A stretch of DNA of 64,000 nucleotides from Castellaniella sp049673105 (GCF_049673105.1 NZ_JBATXG010000025.1:124001-188000), one strand, 5' to 3'. Numbered from the stretch's first letter, positions 42,774 through 52,847 are shown. Numbers and translations are program-made. The notes: generated by a model from the sequence alone, not told the origin.

Positions 42774-44639
42774 TCAGCGCAGCCGGATCCGGTGTTGCAG
42801 TTCGCGTTCGATCGGCCAGGGTTCCTGATCCAGCCGCGCCGCAATCAGATCCCCGGCCAGTGCCGACCAGCTCAGGCCGCGCGATCCGTACGCGCACGCC
42901 AACCACAACCCCGGCCATGTCGACACGGCATCGATGATGGGCAAATGATCCCGCGTCGCTGCCCGCCACCCGGCCCAGCCTTGCGGGGCTTCGCGCCCCA
43001 GCCACGGCACGGCGCCATCCGGCAGCCAGGCGCCGATCCGGTTCAAAATATCGCGATGACCGAGCTGTTCAACCGCACTATCGGTCGCGCCTGCCCGATA
43101 CGTGCTGCCCGCCACCGCCCAGCCATGACGAGGCGGCAGGCAGTAGCCTCGGCCAGATAGGATACACGACGGCACTCGACGCTCGGATGACAGCGCCGGA
43201 TACAGGCTGACCTGCCCCGCCAGAGACCGCAGGCCGGCGAGCACCGGATAAGCAGACAGCGGCGCCACCCCCTGCAGCAAGGCGGCAGCATGCCGGGCAT
43301 TCGCCAGCACCAATTGATCGGCCTGCGCCAGCTGCGCGCCCTGATCATCCAGCAGTCGCCACCCACGCTCGGCGGCAGGCTGCACACGCGCCACGCGCAC
43401 GGGATTGCGTGTCAGGCCGGGATGGGATAGCAGAGCGGCAAGCAGCTCGCCAGGACACACCTGCACCGCCTGGGGAAACCACAGACCTCCACGGGCCATC
43501 GGCACACCGGCCTGGCGGCTGGCCGCGTCAGCATCCAGCCAGCGCACCCAAGCATCCGGGAACTGCAAGCGCGCCAAGGCCTGACGCTGCACGTCGGCTT
43601 CTTCGTCCGTCTGCGCGCAGACCAGCGCGCCGCAGACATCCGGCTGTGCACCCCCATCCAGCGCCCGCCACCGCGCCCAAGCGCGTTCCAGACCGGCACG
43701 ACTCAGGCGGGAACGGGTGTCATCATCGGGACTCAGGGCCGGCACCAGAGCCGCGGCGCTGCGGCGCCGCATGGCGGGATCGACATCCAGCGCGCAGGAC
43801 GGATCCCAGACCTGGACATCATGGCCGCGCAGGGCCAGGGCATAGGCCACGCCGGCCCCGGCCAGACCCGCCCCCACAACCGCCACGGTCTGGCGCCGCC
43901 AATGCTGCAGCGGCGCCCCCAGATTCGGGCGCAACACCGCGACCGTCATCTCGCGCTTGCCGGCCAGGCCAGGCGCCTTGCGGACCAGGAATCCGGCGTC
44001 ACTCAAATCGCGTCTCACCTGGCCGGCGGAGCACCAGGTCGCCGCCGTGGCGCCCGACCGGGCCAGCCGCCGCAGCTGCCTGAACACCGTGGGCGACCAC
44101 ATGACGGGGTTCTGACGCGGGGCGAAGCCATCCAGGAAAAAGGCATCGACCACCGCTTGCGCCTGGATCGTCATGCGCTGGATATCCCCGAACAGCAGGG
44201 TCAGGCTCAGGCGACCACCCGCCATATCCAGGCGGTGCACGCCCGGGGTCAAGGCCGGCCAGTGGACGGCCAATTCATCCGCCAGTGGGCGCAATGCATC
44301 CGGCAGGCGCGCCCAGGCGCGCCGCAGATCTTGCAGATGAAAGGGATGCGCCTCGAACGCCAGATAATGCAGGCGGGCGCTGCGCTGCGGGTCATCGCGC
44401 CAGCACTGCCAGGCCGTCAGGAAATTCTGCCCCAGCCCAAAACCGGTCTCGCAGATGGTGAAGGCATCGCGCCCCTGCCAGCGTTGCGGCAGGCCATTAC
44501 CCTGCAGGAACACGTGACGCGCCTGCGCCACCGGCCCTGCGGCACCGTAATACACATCACCATAGCGCTCGCTGCGAGGAATGCCGTTCGCATCCTCGCG
44601 CCATCGGGCGGGGATCAGTTGCTGATAGGAATCGGACAT
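42774..44639 (-). CDS. mnmC: Bifunctional tRNA 5-methylaminomethyl-2-thiouridine synthesis protein
   Basis: This 621-residue fusion finishes mnm5s2U34 in tRNA. The N-terminal methyltransferase domain (about 1-235) has FTICETGFGLGQNFLTAW and AVVDAFFLDGFAPRQNPVMWSPTVF. The C-terminal FAD oxidoreductase domain starts at VAVVGAGLAGAGVAYALALRGHDVQVWDP (about residue 255) and ends with LWLACAYGSRGLSWSALAGDLIAA. Both halves look intact. Its neighbours are unrelated in function. Confidence 0.93.
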   Translation of the reverse strand: MSDSYQQLIPARWREDANGIPRSERYGDVYYGAAGPVAQARHVFLQGNGLPQRWQGRDAFTICETGFGLGQNFLTAWQCWRDDPQRSARLHYLAFEAHPFHLQDLRRAWARLPDALRPLADELAVHWPALTPGVHRLDMAGGRLSLTLLFGDIQRMTIQAQAVVDAFFLDGFAPRQNPVMWSPTVFRQLRRLARSGATAATWCSAGQVRRDLSDAGFLVRKAPGLAGKREMTVAVLRPNLGAPLQHWRRQTVAVVGAGLAGAGVAYALALRGHDVQVWDPSCALDVDPAMRRRSAAALVPALSPDDDTRSRLSRAGLERAWARWRALDGGAQPDVCGALVCAQTDEEADVQRQALARLQFPDAWVRWLDADAASRQAGVPMARGGLWFPQAVQVCPGELLAALLSHPGLTRNPVRVARVQPAAERGWRLLDDQGAQLAQADQLVLANARHAAALLQGVAPLSAYPVLAGLRSLAGQVSLYPALSSERRVPSCILSGRGYCLPPRHGWAVAGSTYRAGATDSAVEQLGHRDILNRIGAWLPDGAVPWLGREAPQGWAGWRAATRDHLPIIDAVSTWPGLWLACAYGSRGLSWSALAGDLIAARLDQEPWPIERELQHRIRLR

Positions 44640-44731
44640 GCAGGGACACTCTTTGGATGCTCACGTACAATGACAGACATGCCGCGCAGGCCGGCTGGCG
44701 GTCGCGCGCGCAGCACAGGAACGATACTGAC

Positions 44732-45571
44732 ATGTTGACACCGCATCTCCTGTCGGCCGACTATCTGGACGCAGCCGTCACGGCAGCCCACACAGCGGCA
44801 GCCATTTTACAAACCCACGCCCTGCGGCGCTCCGATCTGGTCATCGACACCAAACAGCGCAACGACCTGGTGTCGCAGGCCGACCGCGAAGCCGAACAGG
44901 CCATCATCGCCATCCTGCAAGAACGCACCCCGGACATCGGCATCATCGCCGAGGAATCCGGCGGACAGCCGGGCAGCCAGGCGACCTGGTGCATCGACCC
45001 GCTGGACGGCACGACCAATTTTCTAAGCGGCATTCCGCATTATGCCGTCTCGATCGCCCTGATCGGCCACGCCGGCTGCCGCCCCGACGGCCAGACCGTG
45101 CTGCCGCAAGACACGCCGCTGATTGGCGTGGTCTACGACCCGAACCGCCAGGAATTGTTCACGGCGCTGCACGGTATCGGCTCCTGGCTCAACGGCCAGC
45201 GCATCCAGTGCTCGCAGACCGCCTCGCTGGACCAGGCCGTGCTGGCCACCGGCTTCCCGTTCCGGGACTTTTCATTCGAACCGCAATACATGCCCGGCTT
45301 TCTGGACGCCATGCACCAGACGCGCGGCGTGCGCCGGCTGGGGGCTGCCGCACTGGATCTGGCCTGGACGGCCTGCGGGCGCTACGATGGTTATTGGGAA
45401 ATGGGTCTGGCGCCCTGGGACGTGGCGGCAGGCACCGTGCTGGTCCGCGCCGCCGGCGGCGTCTGCGAAGACCTGCGCCGCCAGGAACCCTGGCCCCAGG
45501 GCGGCTATGTCATCGCCACCAATCCCCATCTTGCCCTGCCCCTGGACGCACTGATCACTCCACATCTATGA
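44732..45571 (+). CDS. Inositol monophosphatase family protein (SuhB-like)
   Basis: This 279-residue metal-dependent phosphatase has the IMPase motifs: GIIAEESGG, the signature WCIDPLDGTTNFLSGIPHYAVSIAL with metal-binding aspartates, and the C-terminal GYWEMGLAPWDVAAGTVLVRAAGG. Bacterial homologues act on inositol-1-phosphate and, as SuhB, in rRNA antitermination; which role applies is not visible. The ATG at 44732 is preferred to the longer open frame. The next gene overlaps its stop (ATGA). Confidence 0.88.
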   Translation: MLTPHLLSADYLDAAVTAAHTAAAILQTHALRRSDLVIDTKQRNDLVSQADREAEQAIIAILQERTPDIGIIAEESGGQPGSQATWCIDPLDGTTNFLSGIPHYAVSIALIGHAGCRPDGQTVLPQDTPLIGVVYDPNRQELFTALHGIGSWLNGQRIQCSQTASLDQAVLATGFPFRDFSFEPQYMPGFLDAMHQTRGVRRLGAAALDLAWTACGRYDGYWEMGLAPWDVAAGTVLVRAAGGVCEDLRRQEPWPQGGYVIATNPHLALPLDALITPHL

Positions 45572-46764
45572 AACAAGCGATCCTTGACACTCTGGGCGAC
45601 TGGCTGCCCGATATGACCGACATCCGGCGAGGCATCCACGCCTGGCCGGAACTGGCCTTCCAGGAAGTCCGCACCGCCGACACCGTCGCCGCCCTGCTGG
45701 AATCCTGGGGCATCGAGACGCATCGAGGGCTGGGACAAACCGGCGTGGTGGGACGCATCACCGGCACACAAGCAGGCCGTTCCATCGGCCTACGGGCCGA
45801 CATGGACGCGCTGCCCATGCCCGAGGCCAACACCTTCGCCCACGCCAGCCGCAACCCCGGCGTCATGCATGCCTGCGGCCATGACGGCCACACAACCATG
45901 CTGCTGGCGGCAGGCCGCTATCTGGCGCAACACCGGGATTTCCCAGGAACCGTCAACCTGATCTTCCAGCCCGCCGAAGAAGGCGGGGGCGGCGCCCGCC
46001 ACATGATCGAAGACGGCCTGTTCGATCGGTTTCCCATGGACGCCGTCTTCGGCATGCACAACTGGCCGGGATTGCCGGTCGGCACGTTCGGCCTGACCGA
46101 AGGCCCGATCATGGCCTCCAGCAACCGTTTCGACATCACCCTGACGGGGCGCGGCGCCCACGGCGCCATGCCCCATCTGGGCGTGGACCCGGTCGTGGCC
46201 GCTGCGCAGCTGACGCTGGCTTTCCAGACCATCCTGACACGCGACCAAGACCCCCTGGACGCCGGCGTCATCAGCGTCACCCAGATCCACGCGGGGTCGG
46301 CTGACAACGTCATTCCCGACCAGGCCGTGCTGCGCGGCACGGTGCGCACCCTGTCCACTGCTGTGCTGGATGTGATCGAATCCCGCATGCGCGATATCTC
46401 GCAGCACCTGGCCCAGGCCTTGCGCTGCACCGCCGATTTCAATTTCAGCCGCGAATACCCCGCCACCGTCAACCATCCGGCGCAAACCGCGCTCAGCACA
46501 CAGGTCCTCAGCGACCTGGTGGGCGCAGATAATGTCCGCACCGCCGTGCGCCCGTCCATGGGCGCCGAAGACTTCGCCTTCATGCTGCAGGCCCGTCCAG
46601 GCTGCTACATCTGGATCGGCAACGGCGACGGCGACCACCGCAGCGCCGGCCACGGACTGGGCCCCTGCACCCTGCATAATGGCAGCTACGACTTCAACGA
46701 CGAACTGATCCCGCTGGGCGCAGCCTACTGGGTGATGCTGACGCACCGCTATCTGGCGGCATAA
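45568..46764 (+). CDS. M20-family amidohydrolase (hippurate hydrolase-like)
   Basis: This 398-residue zinc amidohydrolase has IRRGIHAWPELAFQEVRTADTVA at the start, the metal-binding LRADMDALPM, VMHACGHDGHTTMLLAAG and FQPAEEGGGGARHMIEDG, and a dimerisation domain with GRGAHGAMPHLGVDPVVAAAQL. It cleaves N-acylated amino acids of some kind; hippurate hydrolase is the closest well-known activity. The ATG at 45568 overlaps the phosphatase stop codon. Confidence 0.88.
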   Translation: MKQAILDTLGDWLPDMTDIRRGIHAWPELAFQEVRTADTVAALLESWGIETHRGLGQTGVVGRITGTQAGRSIGLRADMDALPMPEANTFAHASRNPGVMHACGHDGHTTMLLAAGRYLAQHRDFPGTVNLIFQPAEEGGGGARHMIEDGLFDRFPMDAVFGMHNWPGLPVGTFGLTEGPIMASSNRFDITLTGRGAHGAMPHLGVDPVVAAAQLTLAFQTILTRDQDPLDAGVISVTQIHAGSADNVIPDQAVLRGTVRTLSTAVLDVIESRMRDISQHLAQALRCTADFNFSREYPATVNHPAQTALSTQVLSDLVGADNVRTAVRPSMGAEDFAFMLQARPGCYIWIGNGDGDHRSAGHGLGPCTLHNGSYDFNDELIPLGAAYWVMLTHRYLAA

Positions 46765-46896
46765 GCCACGTCCAGCGCGATACCTGCGCGCAGGACGCCA
46801 GGGCGGCCCATCCGCCAGACCTGCCGCAGACGCATGCCGTAAAATACGCGCGGTACCAGGCCGCACACCCGCGCCGCCCCATCCGCCGAGGACGCC

Positions 46897-47289
46897 ATGT
46901 CAACCACCCTGCCCCTGAATCACCCCCCCGCCGTGCTGCGTGTAATGCCCATGCCGGCTGATGCCAACATCCACGGTGATGTCTTCGGCGGCTGGATCAT
47001 GTCTCAGGTCGACATCGCCGGCTCCATCCCTGCCACCCGCCGGGCGGCAGGGCGTGTCGCCACCGTGGCGGTGAATGCCTTCACCTTCAAGCAACCCGTT
47101 TTCGTCGGCGACCTGCTCAGCTTTTACGCGACGATCACGCATACAGGCCGCACCTCGGTCACGGTGTCGGTCGAGGTCTACGCCGAACGCCAGCGTCTGG
47201 AAGCCGAAGTCGTCAAAGTCACCGAGGCCACCCTGACCTACGTGGCGACCGACGAAAACCGCCGCAGCCGGCCTCTACCCCCCATCTGA
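46897..47289 (+). CDS. Acyl-CoA thioesterase, YciA-like hot-dog protein
   Basis: This 130-residue protein has the YciA/BFIT signature NIHGDVFGGWIMSQVDIAGSIPATRRAAGRVATVAVNAFTFKQPVFVGDLLSFYA, where the Asp and helix of the hot-dog fold form the active site. It hydrolyses acyl-CoA thioesters. The ATG follows CGAGGACGCC. mgtE lies 12 bases downstream and could be co-transcribed. Confidence 0.87.
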   Translation: MSTTLPLNHPPAVLRVMPMPADANIHGDVFGGWIMSQVDIAGSIPATRRAAGRVATVAVNAFTFKQPVFVGDLLSFYATITHTGRTSVTVSVEVYAERQRLEAEVVKVTEATLTYVATDENRRSRPLPPI

Positions 47290-47301
47290 GGCCCCGGATT
47301 C

Positions 47302-48786
47302 ATGGTTGATCAGCCGGCTCTCACCACCGCCTCTCCTGTCGTCATCCCGCGCCGCCTGGACCCGGAAGACGCCCAGCTGGCCCTGCAGGAACTGCAGTCC
47401 ATCCTGAAGCGCCAGGAGGTCGTGGACACGCTCGCCCAGCGCCAGAACGACGCCGAGGACGAAGACGGCTCCAATCTGCTGGAAGGCATGCTGCAACGCC
47501 AGCACGAGGACGAGATCCGGCAGATCATCAACGCCCTGCATCCCGCCGACATCGCCTTCATCCTGGAATCCCTGCCGGTCATGCAGCGCCAGGCCATCTG
47601 GCAGCTGGTCAGCCAGGAATACGATGCCGACGTGCTGCTGGAGGTCGAAGACTGGGTCCGCGAATCGCTGATCGAGTCCATGGACCACGAGGACCTGATC
47701 GCGGCCACCGGCAATATGGATGCCGACGAGATCGCGGATCTGGCCCCGGACCTGCCGCCCGACGTCATCGCCGCCGTCCAGAAGGGCCTGACCGACGCCG
47801 AACGCGCCCAGTTGATCGCCGCCATGGGCTACCCCGAAGACACGGTCGGGGCCATCATGGACTTCGACATGGTGCGGGTGCGCGAGGACATCACCCTGGA
47901 AGTCGTGCTGCGCTACCTGCGCCGCCTGCATGAACTGCCCGATCATACCGACCAGATCTTCGTCGTGGACCGCACCGACCAGTTGCGCGGCACCCTGTCG
48001 CTGTCGCGCCTGCTGCTGAGCGAACCCGACACCCTGGTCAATGCCGTCATGGAACCGGACGTGCTCAGCCTGAATCCCCTGGATTCCGACGCTGACGCCG
48101 CCAGCGCCTTCGAGCGCTATGACTTGGTGTCCGCCCCCGTGGTGGACGAACAAGGCCGCCTGATCGGTCGCGTCACCATCGACGAAGTGGTGGACGTGCT
48201 GCAGGAAGACTCCCAGGAACAAGAACTGTCCCGCGCCGGTCTGCAGGAAGAAGACATCTTCGCCCCCGTCCTGTCGGCGCTGCGCAACCGCGCCCCCTGG
48301 CTGCTGGTCAATCTGTGCACAGCATCCATCGCCTCGCTGGTCGCCTCGCGTTTCGAGGACACCGTCAGCCACATCGTGATCCTGGCCTTTCTGATGTCCA
48401 TCGTCGCCGGGATCGGCGGCAATTCGGGCAACCAGACCATGACCATGATCATCCGCGCCATGGCCACGGGCCGCGTGACCGGCGCCAACATCTGGCAACT
48501 GGTCAAACGCGAACTGCAGGTCACGTTCCTGGTCGGCGCCTGCGGCAGCCTGGTCGCCGCCACGTTCGCCTGGGTGATCTCGGAATCCTATGCCATCGCC
48601 GCCGTGATGATGGCGGCCATGGTGGGCAATATGCTGATCGGCGCCGCCCTGGGCGTGTTGATCCCGCTGCTGCGCGACCGCTTCGGCAAGGACCCCGCCG
48701 TGGGCTCGTCGGTGCTGCTGACGTTTGCGACCGATTCGCTGGGGTTTTTCCTGTTCCTGGGACTGGCGACGGTGTTTTTGCTGTAG
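47302..48786 (+). CDS. mgtE: MgtE magnesium transporter
   Basis: This 494-residue Mg2+ channel has the cytosolic MgtE N-domain (about 45-170, helical repeats such as ALHPADIAFILESLPVMQRQAIW), two CBS domains (about 175-300; GAIMDFDMVRVREDITLEVVLRYLRR and VMEPDVLSLNPLDSD) that gate by Mg2+ binding, and a five-helix membrane domain with GIGGNSGNQTMTMIIRAMATG, the ion-selectivity motif. All parts are present and of normal length. Confidence 0.95.
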   Translation: MVDQPALTTASPVVIPRRLDPEDAQLALQELQSILKRQEVVDTLAQRQNDAEDEDGSNLLEGMLQRQHEDEIRQIINALHPADIAFILESLPVMQRQAIWQLVSQEYDADVLLEVEDWVRESLIESMDHEDLIAATGNMDADEIADLAPDLPPDVIAAVQKGLTDAERAQLIAAMGYPEDTVGAIMDFDMVRVREDITLEVVLRYLRRLHELPDHTDQIFVVDRTDQLRGTLSLSRLLLSEPDTLVNAVMEPDVLSLNPLDSDADAASAFERYDLVSAPVVDEQGRLIGRVTIDEVVDVLQEDSQEQELSRAGLQEEDIFAPVLSALRNRAPWLLVNLCTASIASLVASRFEDTVSHIVILAFLMSIVAGIGGNSGNQTMTMIIRAMATGRVTGANIWQLVKRELQVTFLVGACGSLVAATFAWVISESYAIAAVMMAAMVGNMLIGAALGVLIPLLRDRFGKDPAVGSSVLLTFATDSLGFFLFLGLATVFLL

Positions 48787-48864
48787 CAACCGCAATCAAG
48801 CAACCTTTCTTTGCAATGCCCGCCAACTGCCCGAGTTCGGGCACCGGCATCAGTTCATTCGTCA

Positions 48865-48923
48865 GGCGGTGTCCCGGAGTGGAACCGGACGACCGGCGCC
48901 CGGCACACCCCTGGGACACCGCC
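48865..48923. repeat. 11-bp perfect inverted repeat downstream of mgtE
   Basis: GGCGGTGTCCC (48865-48875) and GGGACACCGCC (48913-48923) flank 37 GC-rich bases that contain CCGGACGACCGG. A smaller palindrome, TGCCCGAGTTCGGGCA, lies at 48828-48843. No T-tract follows on either side. It may be a 3' untranslated structure of mgtE or a dispersed repeat element. Confidence 0.55.
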
Positions 48924-48947
48924 GGGACCTAACGCAAGAACGCCTGC

Positions 48948-48976
48948 AAAAAAAAGGCCGGGATCCCATCCCGGCC
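48948..48976 (-). terminator. Intrinsic terminator of secA
   Basis: GGCCGGGAT, loop GGG and ATCCCGGCC form nine perfect pairs. On the minus strand eight Ts follow (48955-48948). On the plus strand TTTC follows, so it could also stop mgtE read-through. It begins 10 bases after the secA stop. Confidence 0.85.
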
Positions 48977-48986
48977 TTTCGAAGCA

Positions 48987-51734
48987 TCACGCCAATTTAC
49001 CGTGGCATTGCTTGTATTTCTTTCCGCTGCCGCAAGGACAAGGATCATTGCGCCCGACCCTGGGCACCGCCCCTGCCGGCGCGCCACCCGAAACGCCAGG
49101 AGCCTGATCCAGACCCGGATCATCCCCGCGCAAAGCGGCATCGTAGTCCGCATGGTGATAGCGCACATTTTCCAGCGCCGGAGACGCAGGTTCTTCGACT
49201 TCGACCTGTTCCGCCGACTGGATGCGCACCGTCATCAGCACCCGGACCGTTTCATTGCGAACCCGGTCCAGCATGTCGGAAAACAGTGCGAATGCCTCGC
49301 GCTTGTAGGCCTGTTTCGGATCGACCTGCGCATAGCCGCGCAGATGAATCCCCTGACGCAGGTGATCCAGCGATGCCAAGTGAGCGCGCCAGTTGCTGTC
49401 CAGCGCCTGCAGCAGCACCGACCGCTCGAACGGCCCCCACCCCTCGAGGCCCACCAGGGCGACCTTCTCGTCATACAGGCGCTTGGCTTCGGCCAGCACG
49501 CGATCCAGCAGATCTTCGTCCGTCAGATTGGGTTCTTTTTCCAGCATCTCAGCCAGCGGCATCGGCATCGCCCAGTCCGATTCCAGCGTTGTCTGCAGGC
49601 CAGGAACATCCCACTGCTCTTCCATCGTTTCCTCTGGAATGTAGCGACGGAATACCACGGTGATTTCCGCATCGCGCAGATTGGCGATCGTATCGGCGAC
49701 CGACGTCGCCTCCAATACCTCGTTGCGCTGACCGTAGAGGACCTTGCGCTGATCGTTGGCCACGTCATCGTATTCCAGCAATTGCTTGCGGATATCGAAG
49801 TTGCGGCCTTCGACCTTGCGCTGAGCCGATTCGATCGAACGCGACACCATGCGGGCCTCGATCGGCTCGCCTTCGGGCAGGCGCAGGCGGTCCATGATGG
49901 CCCGCACCCGGTCGCCCGCGAAAATTCGCATCAGCGAATCATCCAGCGACAGATAGAAACGCGAGGAACCCGGATCGCCCTGGCGGCCCGCACGACCACG
50001 CAGCTGATTGTCGATGCGGCGCGATTCGTGGCGTTCCGTACCAATGATGCGCAGCCCGCCGGCAGCCTTCACGGCGGCATTGGCCGGCGCCCATTCGGCG
50101 CGGATCGTCGCAATGCGGGCTTCTTTTTCTGCGGGACTGAGATCGGGATCGGCGCGCACCAGATCCACCTGTTTGTCCACGCTGCCACCCAGCACGATAT
50201 CGGTGCCGCGCCCGGCCATATTCGTCGCGATCGTGATGTGCCCCGGCTTGCCGGCCTCGGCCACGATCTCGGCCTCGCGGGCGTGCTGTTTTGCATTCAG
50301 CACGCTATGCGGCAGACCGTCTTTTTGCAAGGCATTCGATAGCAATTCCGAATTTTCAATGCTGGTCGTGCCTACCAGCACCGGTTGGCCGCGCTTATGG
50401 CAATCGATGATGTCCGCCAGGATCGCCCGATATTTTTCCGCATCGCTCTTGAAGACTTGATCATTCTGATCGTCGCGGGCCATGGGCCGGTTGGTCGGGA
50501 TGATGACCGTTTCCAGGCCGTAGATTTCCTGAAACTCGTAGGCTTCGGTATCTGCCGTCCCCGTCATGCCCGACAGTTTGTCGTACATGCGGAAATAATT
50601 CTGGAAGGTGATCGATGCCAGGGTCTGATTTTCGTTCTGGATGCGCACGCCTTCCTTGGCTTCGACCGCCTGATGCAGACCGTCGGACCAACGGCGACCG
50701 GCCATCAGACGCCCGGTGAATTCGTCCACGATGACGACTTCGCCGTTTTGCACCACATACTGCTGATCCAGATGGAACAGATTGTGCGCCCGCAACGCCA
50801 CCAGCAAATGGTGCATCAGGGAAATGTGGCGCGGGTCGTACAGCGATTCGCCGTCCGGCAGGATGCCCTGCTGGATCATGATCTGTTCCGCCTTGACCTG
50901 CCCCGCCTCGGACAGATGCACCTGCTGGGCCTTTTCATCGACCCAGAAATCGCCTTCGGGTTCAGGCTCGTGCGGCTTGGGTTCTTCCGTCATGCGCACC
51001 ATCAAGGACGGCACCTTGTTCATGCGGATGTAGAGTTCGGTGTTGTCTTCCGCCTGTCCGGAAATGATCAGGGGCGTGCGCGCCTCGTCGATCAGGATGG
51101 AGTCGACCTCGTCAACGATGGCGTAGGCCAGATTGCGCTGACGGCGGTCTTCCGGACGGAATTCCATATTGTCGCGCAGGTAATCGAAGCCATATTCGTT
51201 ATTGGTGCCGTAGGTGATATCGGCCTGATAAGCGGCGCGCTTTTCCTCGTTTTCCTGCTGCGGCACGACCACACCGGTCGTCATGCCCAGGAAGCCATAC
51301 AGGCGCCCCATCCATTCGGCATCGCGCCGGGCCAGGTAATCGTTGACCGTGACGACGTGCACGCCGCGCCCCGGCAGCGCATTCAAATAGACCGCCAGGG
51401 TCGCCATCAGCGTTTTACCCTCGCCGGTGCGCATTTCAGCAATCTGGCCGTTGTGCAAAGCGATGGCGCCCAGCATCTGCACATCGAAATGGCGCATGCC
51501 AAATACGCGCTTGCTGGCCTCGCGCACGACGGCAAAGGCCTCGGGCAGCAGGGAGTTCAGAGATTTTCCATCAGCGATGCGCTGGCGGAATTCGGCGGTC
51601 TTGGCCTGCAGCTCGTCATCTGACAGAGCTTGCAGAGCGGGTTCGAGCGCATTGATCTGTGCGACCTGCTTGCGGTACTGCTTCAGCAGCCTGTCGTTGC
51701 GGCTGCCAATGATTTTTTTGAGCAGAGAAACCAT
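48987..51734 (-). CDS. secA: Preprotein translocase ATPase SecA
   Basis: The 915-residue motor drives proteins through SecYEG. It has Walker A MRTGEGKTLMATL, DEAD-type VDEVDSILIDEARTPLIISG, the preprotein cross-linking domain between about 225 and 370, HAREAEIVAEAGKPGHITIATNMAGRGTDIVLGG, and the C-terminal zinc motif NDPCPCGSGKKYKQCHG that binds SecB and phospholipid. The ATG at 51734 (MVSLLKKIIGSRNDR) is the conserved start; 24 extra codons upstream are not. Confidence 0.97.
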   Translation of the reverse strand: MVSLLKKIIGSRNDRLLKQYRKQVAQINALEPALQALSDDELQAKTAEFRQRIADGKSLNSLLPEAFAVVREASKRVFGMRHFDVQMLGAIALHNGQIAEMRTGEGKTLMATLAVYLNALPGRGVHVVTVNDYLARRDAEWMGRLYGFLGMTTGVVVPQQENEEKRAAYQADITYGTNNEYGFDYLRDNMEFRPEDRRQRNLAYAIVDEVDSILIDEARTPLIISGQAEDNTELYIRMNKVPSLMVRMTEEPKPHEPEPEGDFWVDEKAQQVHLSEAGQVKAEQIMIQQGILPDGESLYDPRHISLMHHLLVALRAHNLFHLDQQYVVQNGEVVIVDEFTGRLMAGRRWSDGLHQAVEAKEGVRIQNENQTLASITFQNYFRMYDKLSGMTGTADTEAYEFQEIYGLETVIIPTNRPMARDDQNDQVFKSDAEKYRAILADIIDCHKRGQPVLVGTTSIENSELLSNALQKDGLPHSVLNAKQHAREAEIVAEAGKPGHITIATNMAGRGTDIVLGGSVDKQVDLVRADPDLSPAEKEARIATIRAEWAPANAAVKAAGGLRIIGTERHESRRIDNQLRGRAGRQGDPGSSRFYLSLDDSLMRIFAGDRVRAIMDRLRLPEGEPIEARMVSRSIESAQRKVEGRNFDIRKQLLEYDDVANDQRKVLYGQRNEVLEATSVADTIANLRDAEITVVFRRYIPEETMEEQWDVPGLQTTLESDWAMPMPLAEMLEKEPNLTDEDLLDRVLAEAKRLYDEKVALVGLEGWGPFERSVLLQALDSNWRAHLASLDHLRQGIHLRGYAQVDPKQAYKREAFALFSDMLDRVRNETVRVLMTVRIQSAEQVEVEEPASPALENVRYHHADYDAALRGDDPGLDQAPGVSGGAPAGAVPRVGRNDPCPCGSGKKYKQCHGKLA

Positions 51735-51836
51735 AGTATGTCGTCGCTGCGGGCCAGTCCGGGATCGATCAGAACTGGCAACCGGAAAATTGTCAGGTAC
51801 GGCCACCGAACAGTGACCGCAGGTAAACGATGCAGT

Positions 51837-52847
51837 TTAACGCAGCTGGGGGGCACCCGCTTTGGGGGCGCCATCCACCGCGGCCCAGCGCGTGGATCCC
51901 GGTGCATTCAGGGGGTGATCGCCAGACTGAATGAACAGGGTCGGGTCCAAGGGATAGTCGGCCATGCGGATTTCGAAATGCAGGTGCGATCCCGTCGAAC
52001 GACCGGTGCTGCCCACCTTGGCGATCACATCCCCCTGGCGCACGATGTCGCCGACCTTGACCGACAGGCTGGACGCATGCGCGTAACGCGTGCGCAAACC
52101 GTTGCCATGATCGATTTCAACCATCTTGCCGTAGCCTCGCTGCGTACCCGATCGCACCACCAACCCCCCGGACGCCGCCCGGATCGGTTCGCCCCGAGGC
52201 GCCACGAAATCCAGCCCTTCGTGCATGGTACGGCGCCCGCTGACCGGATTGCGCCGCCAACCAAACGAAGAGCTGAGCGCCGGATAATTCACCGGGGACA
52301 GCGTCGGCAGGCTGGCCTGGAAACCCGCCTGACGGGACAAGGCCGCATCGACCAGACTGTAGGCGTCTTCCTGATGGCTCAAGCGCTGGCTCAGGGCATC
52401 GATATCACGGCCTAGCTGTTCAGCCGAATCCACTGCCGGCAAGGCGGTCGTATCCTGTTCGGAAATATCGTCCAATACCTGCGAGGGATCGGCCTGCGGC
52501 TGGGCCATGATTTCAGACGCCAGTTCCGGCGCGCTGTAACCCAGGCCGGCAGCCGCCGCGATCTGGCTGCGCGCGACCTCCATGGCCAGGACCCGACCCT
52601 GCAATTCTCCGACCTTGCCGGCAAGCCCTGCGATACTGCCCTGGAGGGTGACAGATTCCTGCTGCAGTTTGGCGTCCAGCGCCTGGCGCTGACCGGCATC
52701 CAGGCCCGCCGACTGCCAGGACTGCCACTGCGCCCCGCCCCAGGCCGCCAGGACCAAGGCCAGCGTCAGCCCCCCTGCTTTGAGCCAACGCACGCTAGAA
52801 TGCCCAGACGGCCTTGCCGCCCGCAATGTTCCAACCCATTTTTTCAT
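51837..52847 (-). CDS. M23-family murein endopeptidase
   Basis: This 336-residue envelope protein has an N-terminal membrane anchor (about residues 22-40), a helical Gln/Ala-rich region with likely coiled coil (about 55-100), and a C-terminal LytM/M23 domain. The domain keeps the zinc ligands: MHEGLDFVAPRGEPI, YAHASSLSVKVGD and GSHLHFEIRMADYPLDP. It probably cleaves peptidoglycan cross-links during growth or division. Its start is only 14 bases from the divergent dciA start, so their control regions must overlap each other's coding sequence. Confidence 0.87.
   Translation of the reverse strand: MKKWVGTLRAARPSGHSSVRWLKAGGLTLALVLAAWGGAQWQSWQSAGLDAGQRQALDAKLQQESVTLQGSIAGLAGKVGELQGRVLAMEVARSQIAAAAGLGYSAPELASEIMAQPQADPSQVLDDISEQDTTALPAVDSAEQLGRDIDALSQRLSHQEDAYSLVDAALSRQAGFQASLPTLSPVNYPALSSSFGWRRNPVSGRRTMHEGLDFVAPRGEPIRAASGGLVVRSGTQRGYGKMVEIDHGNGLRTRYAHASSLSVKVGDIVRQGDVIAKVGSTGRSTGSHLHFEIRMADYPLDPTLFIQSGDHPLNAPGSTRWAAVDGAPKAGAPQLR

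Noticed and set aside
40424..42844. Longer 806-codon start for the GH31 gene
   Set aside because: The upstream 54 codons overlap the 3' end of mnmC in another frame and are unlike GH31 N-termini; the ATG at 42682 is preferred.
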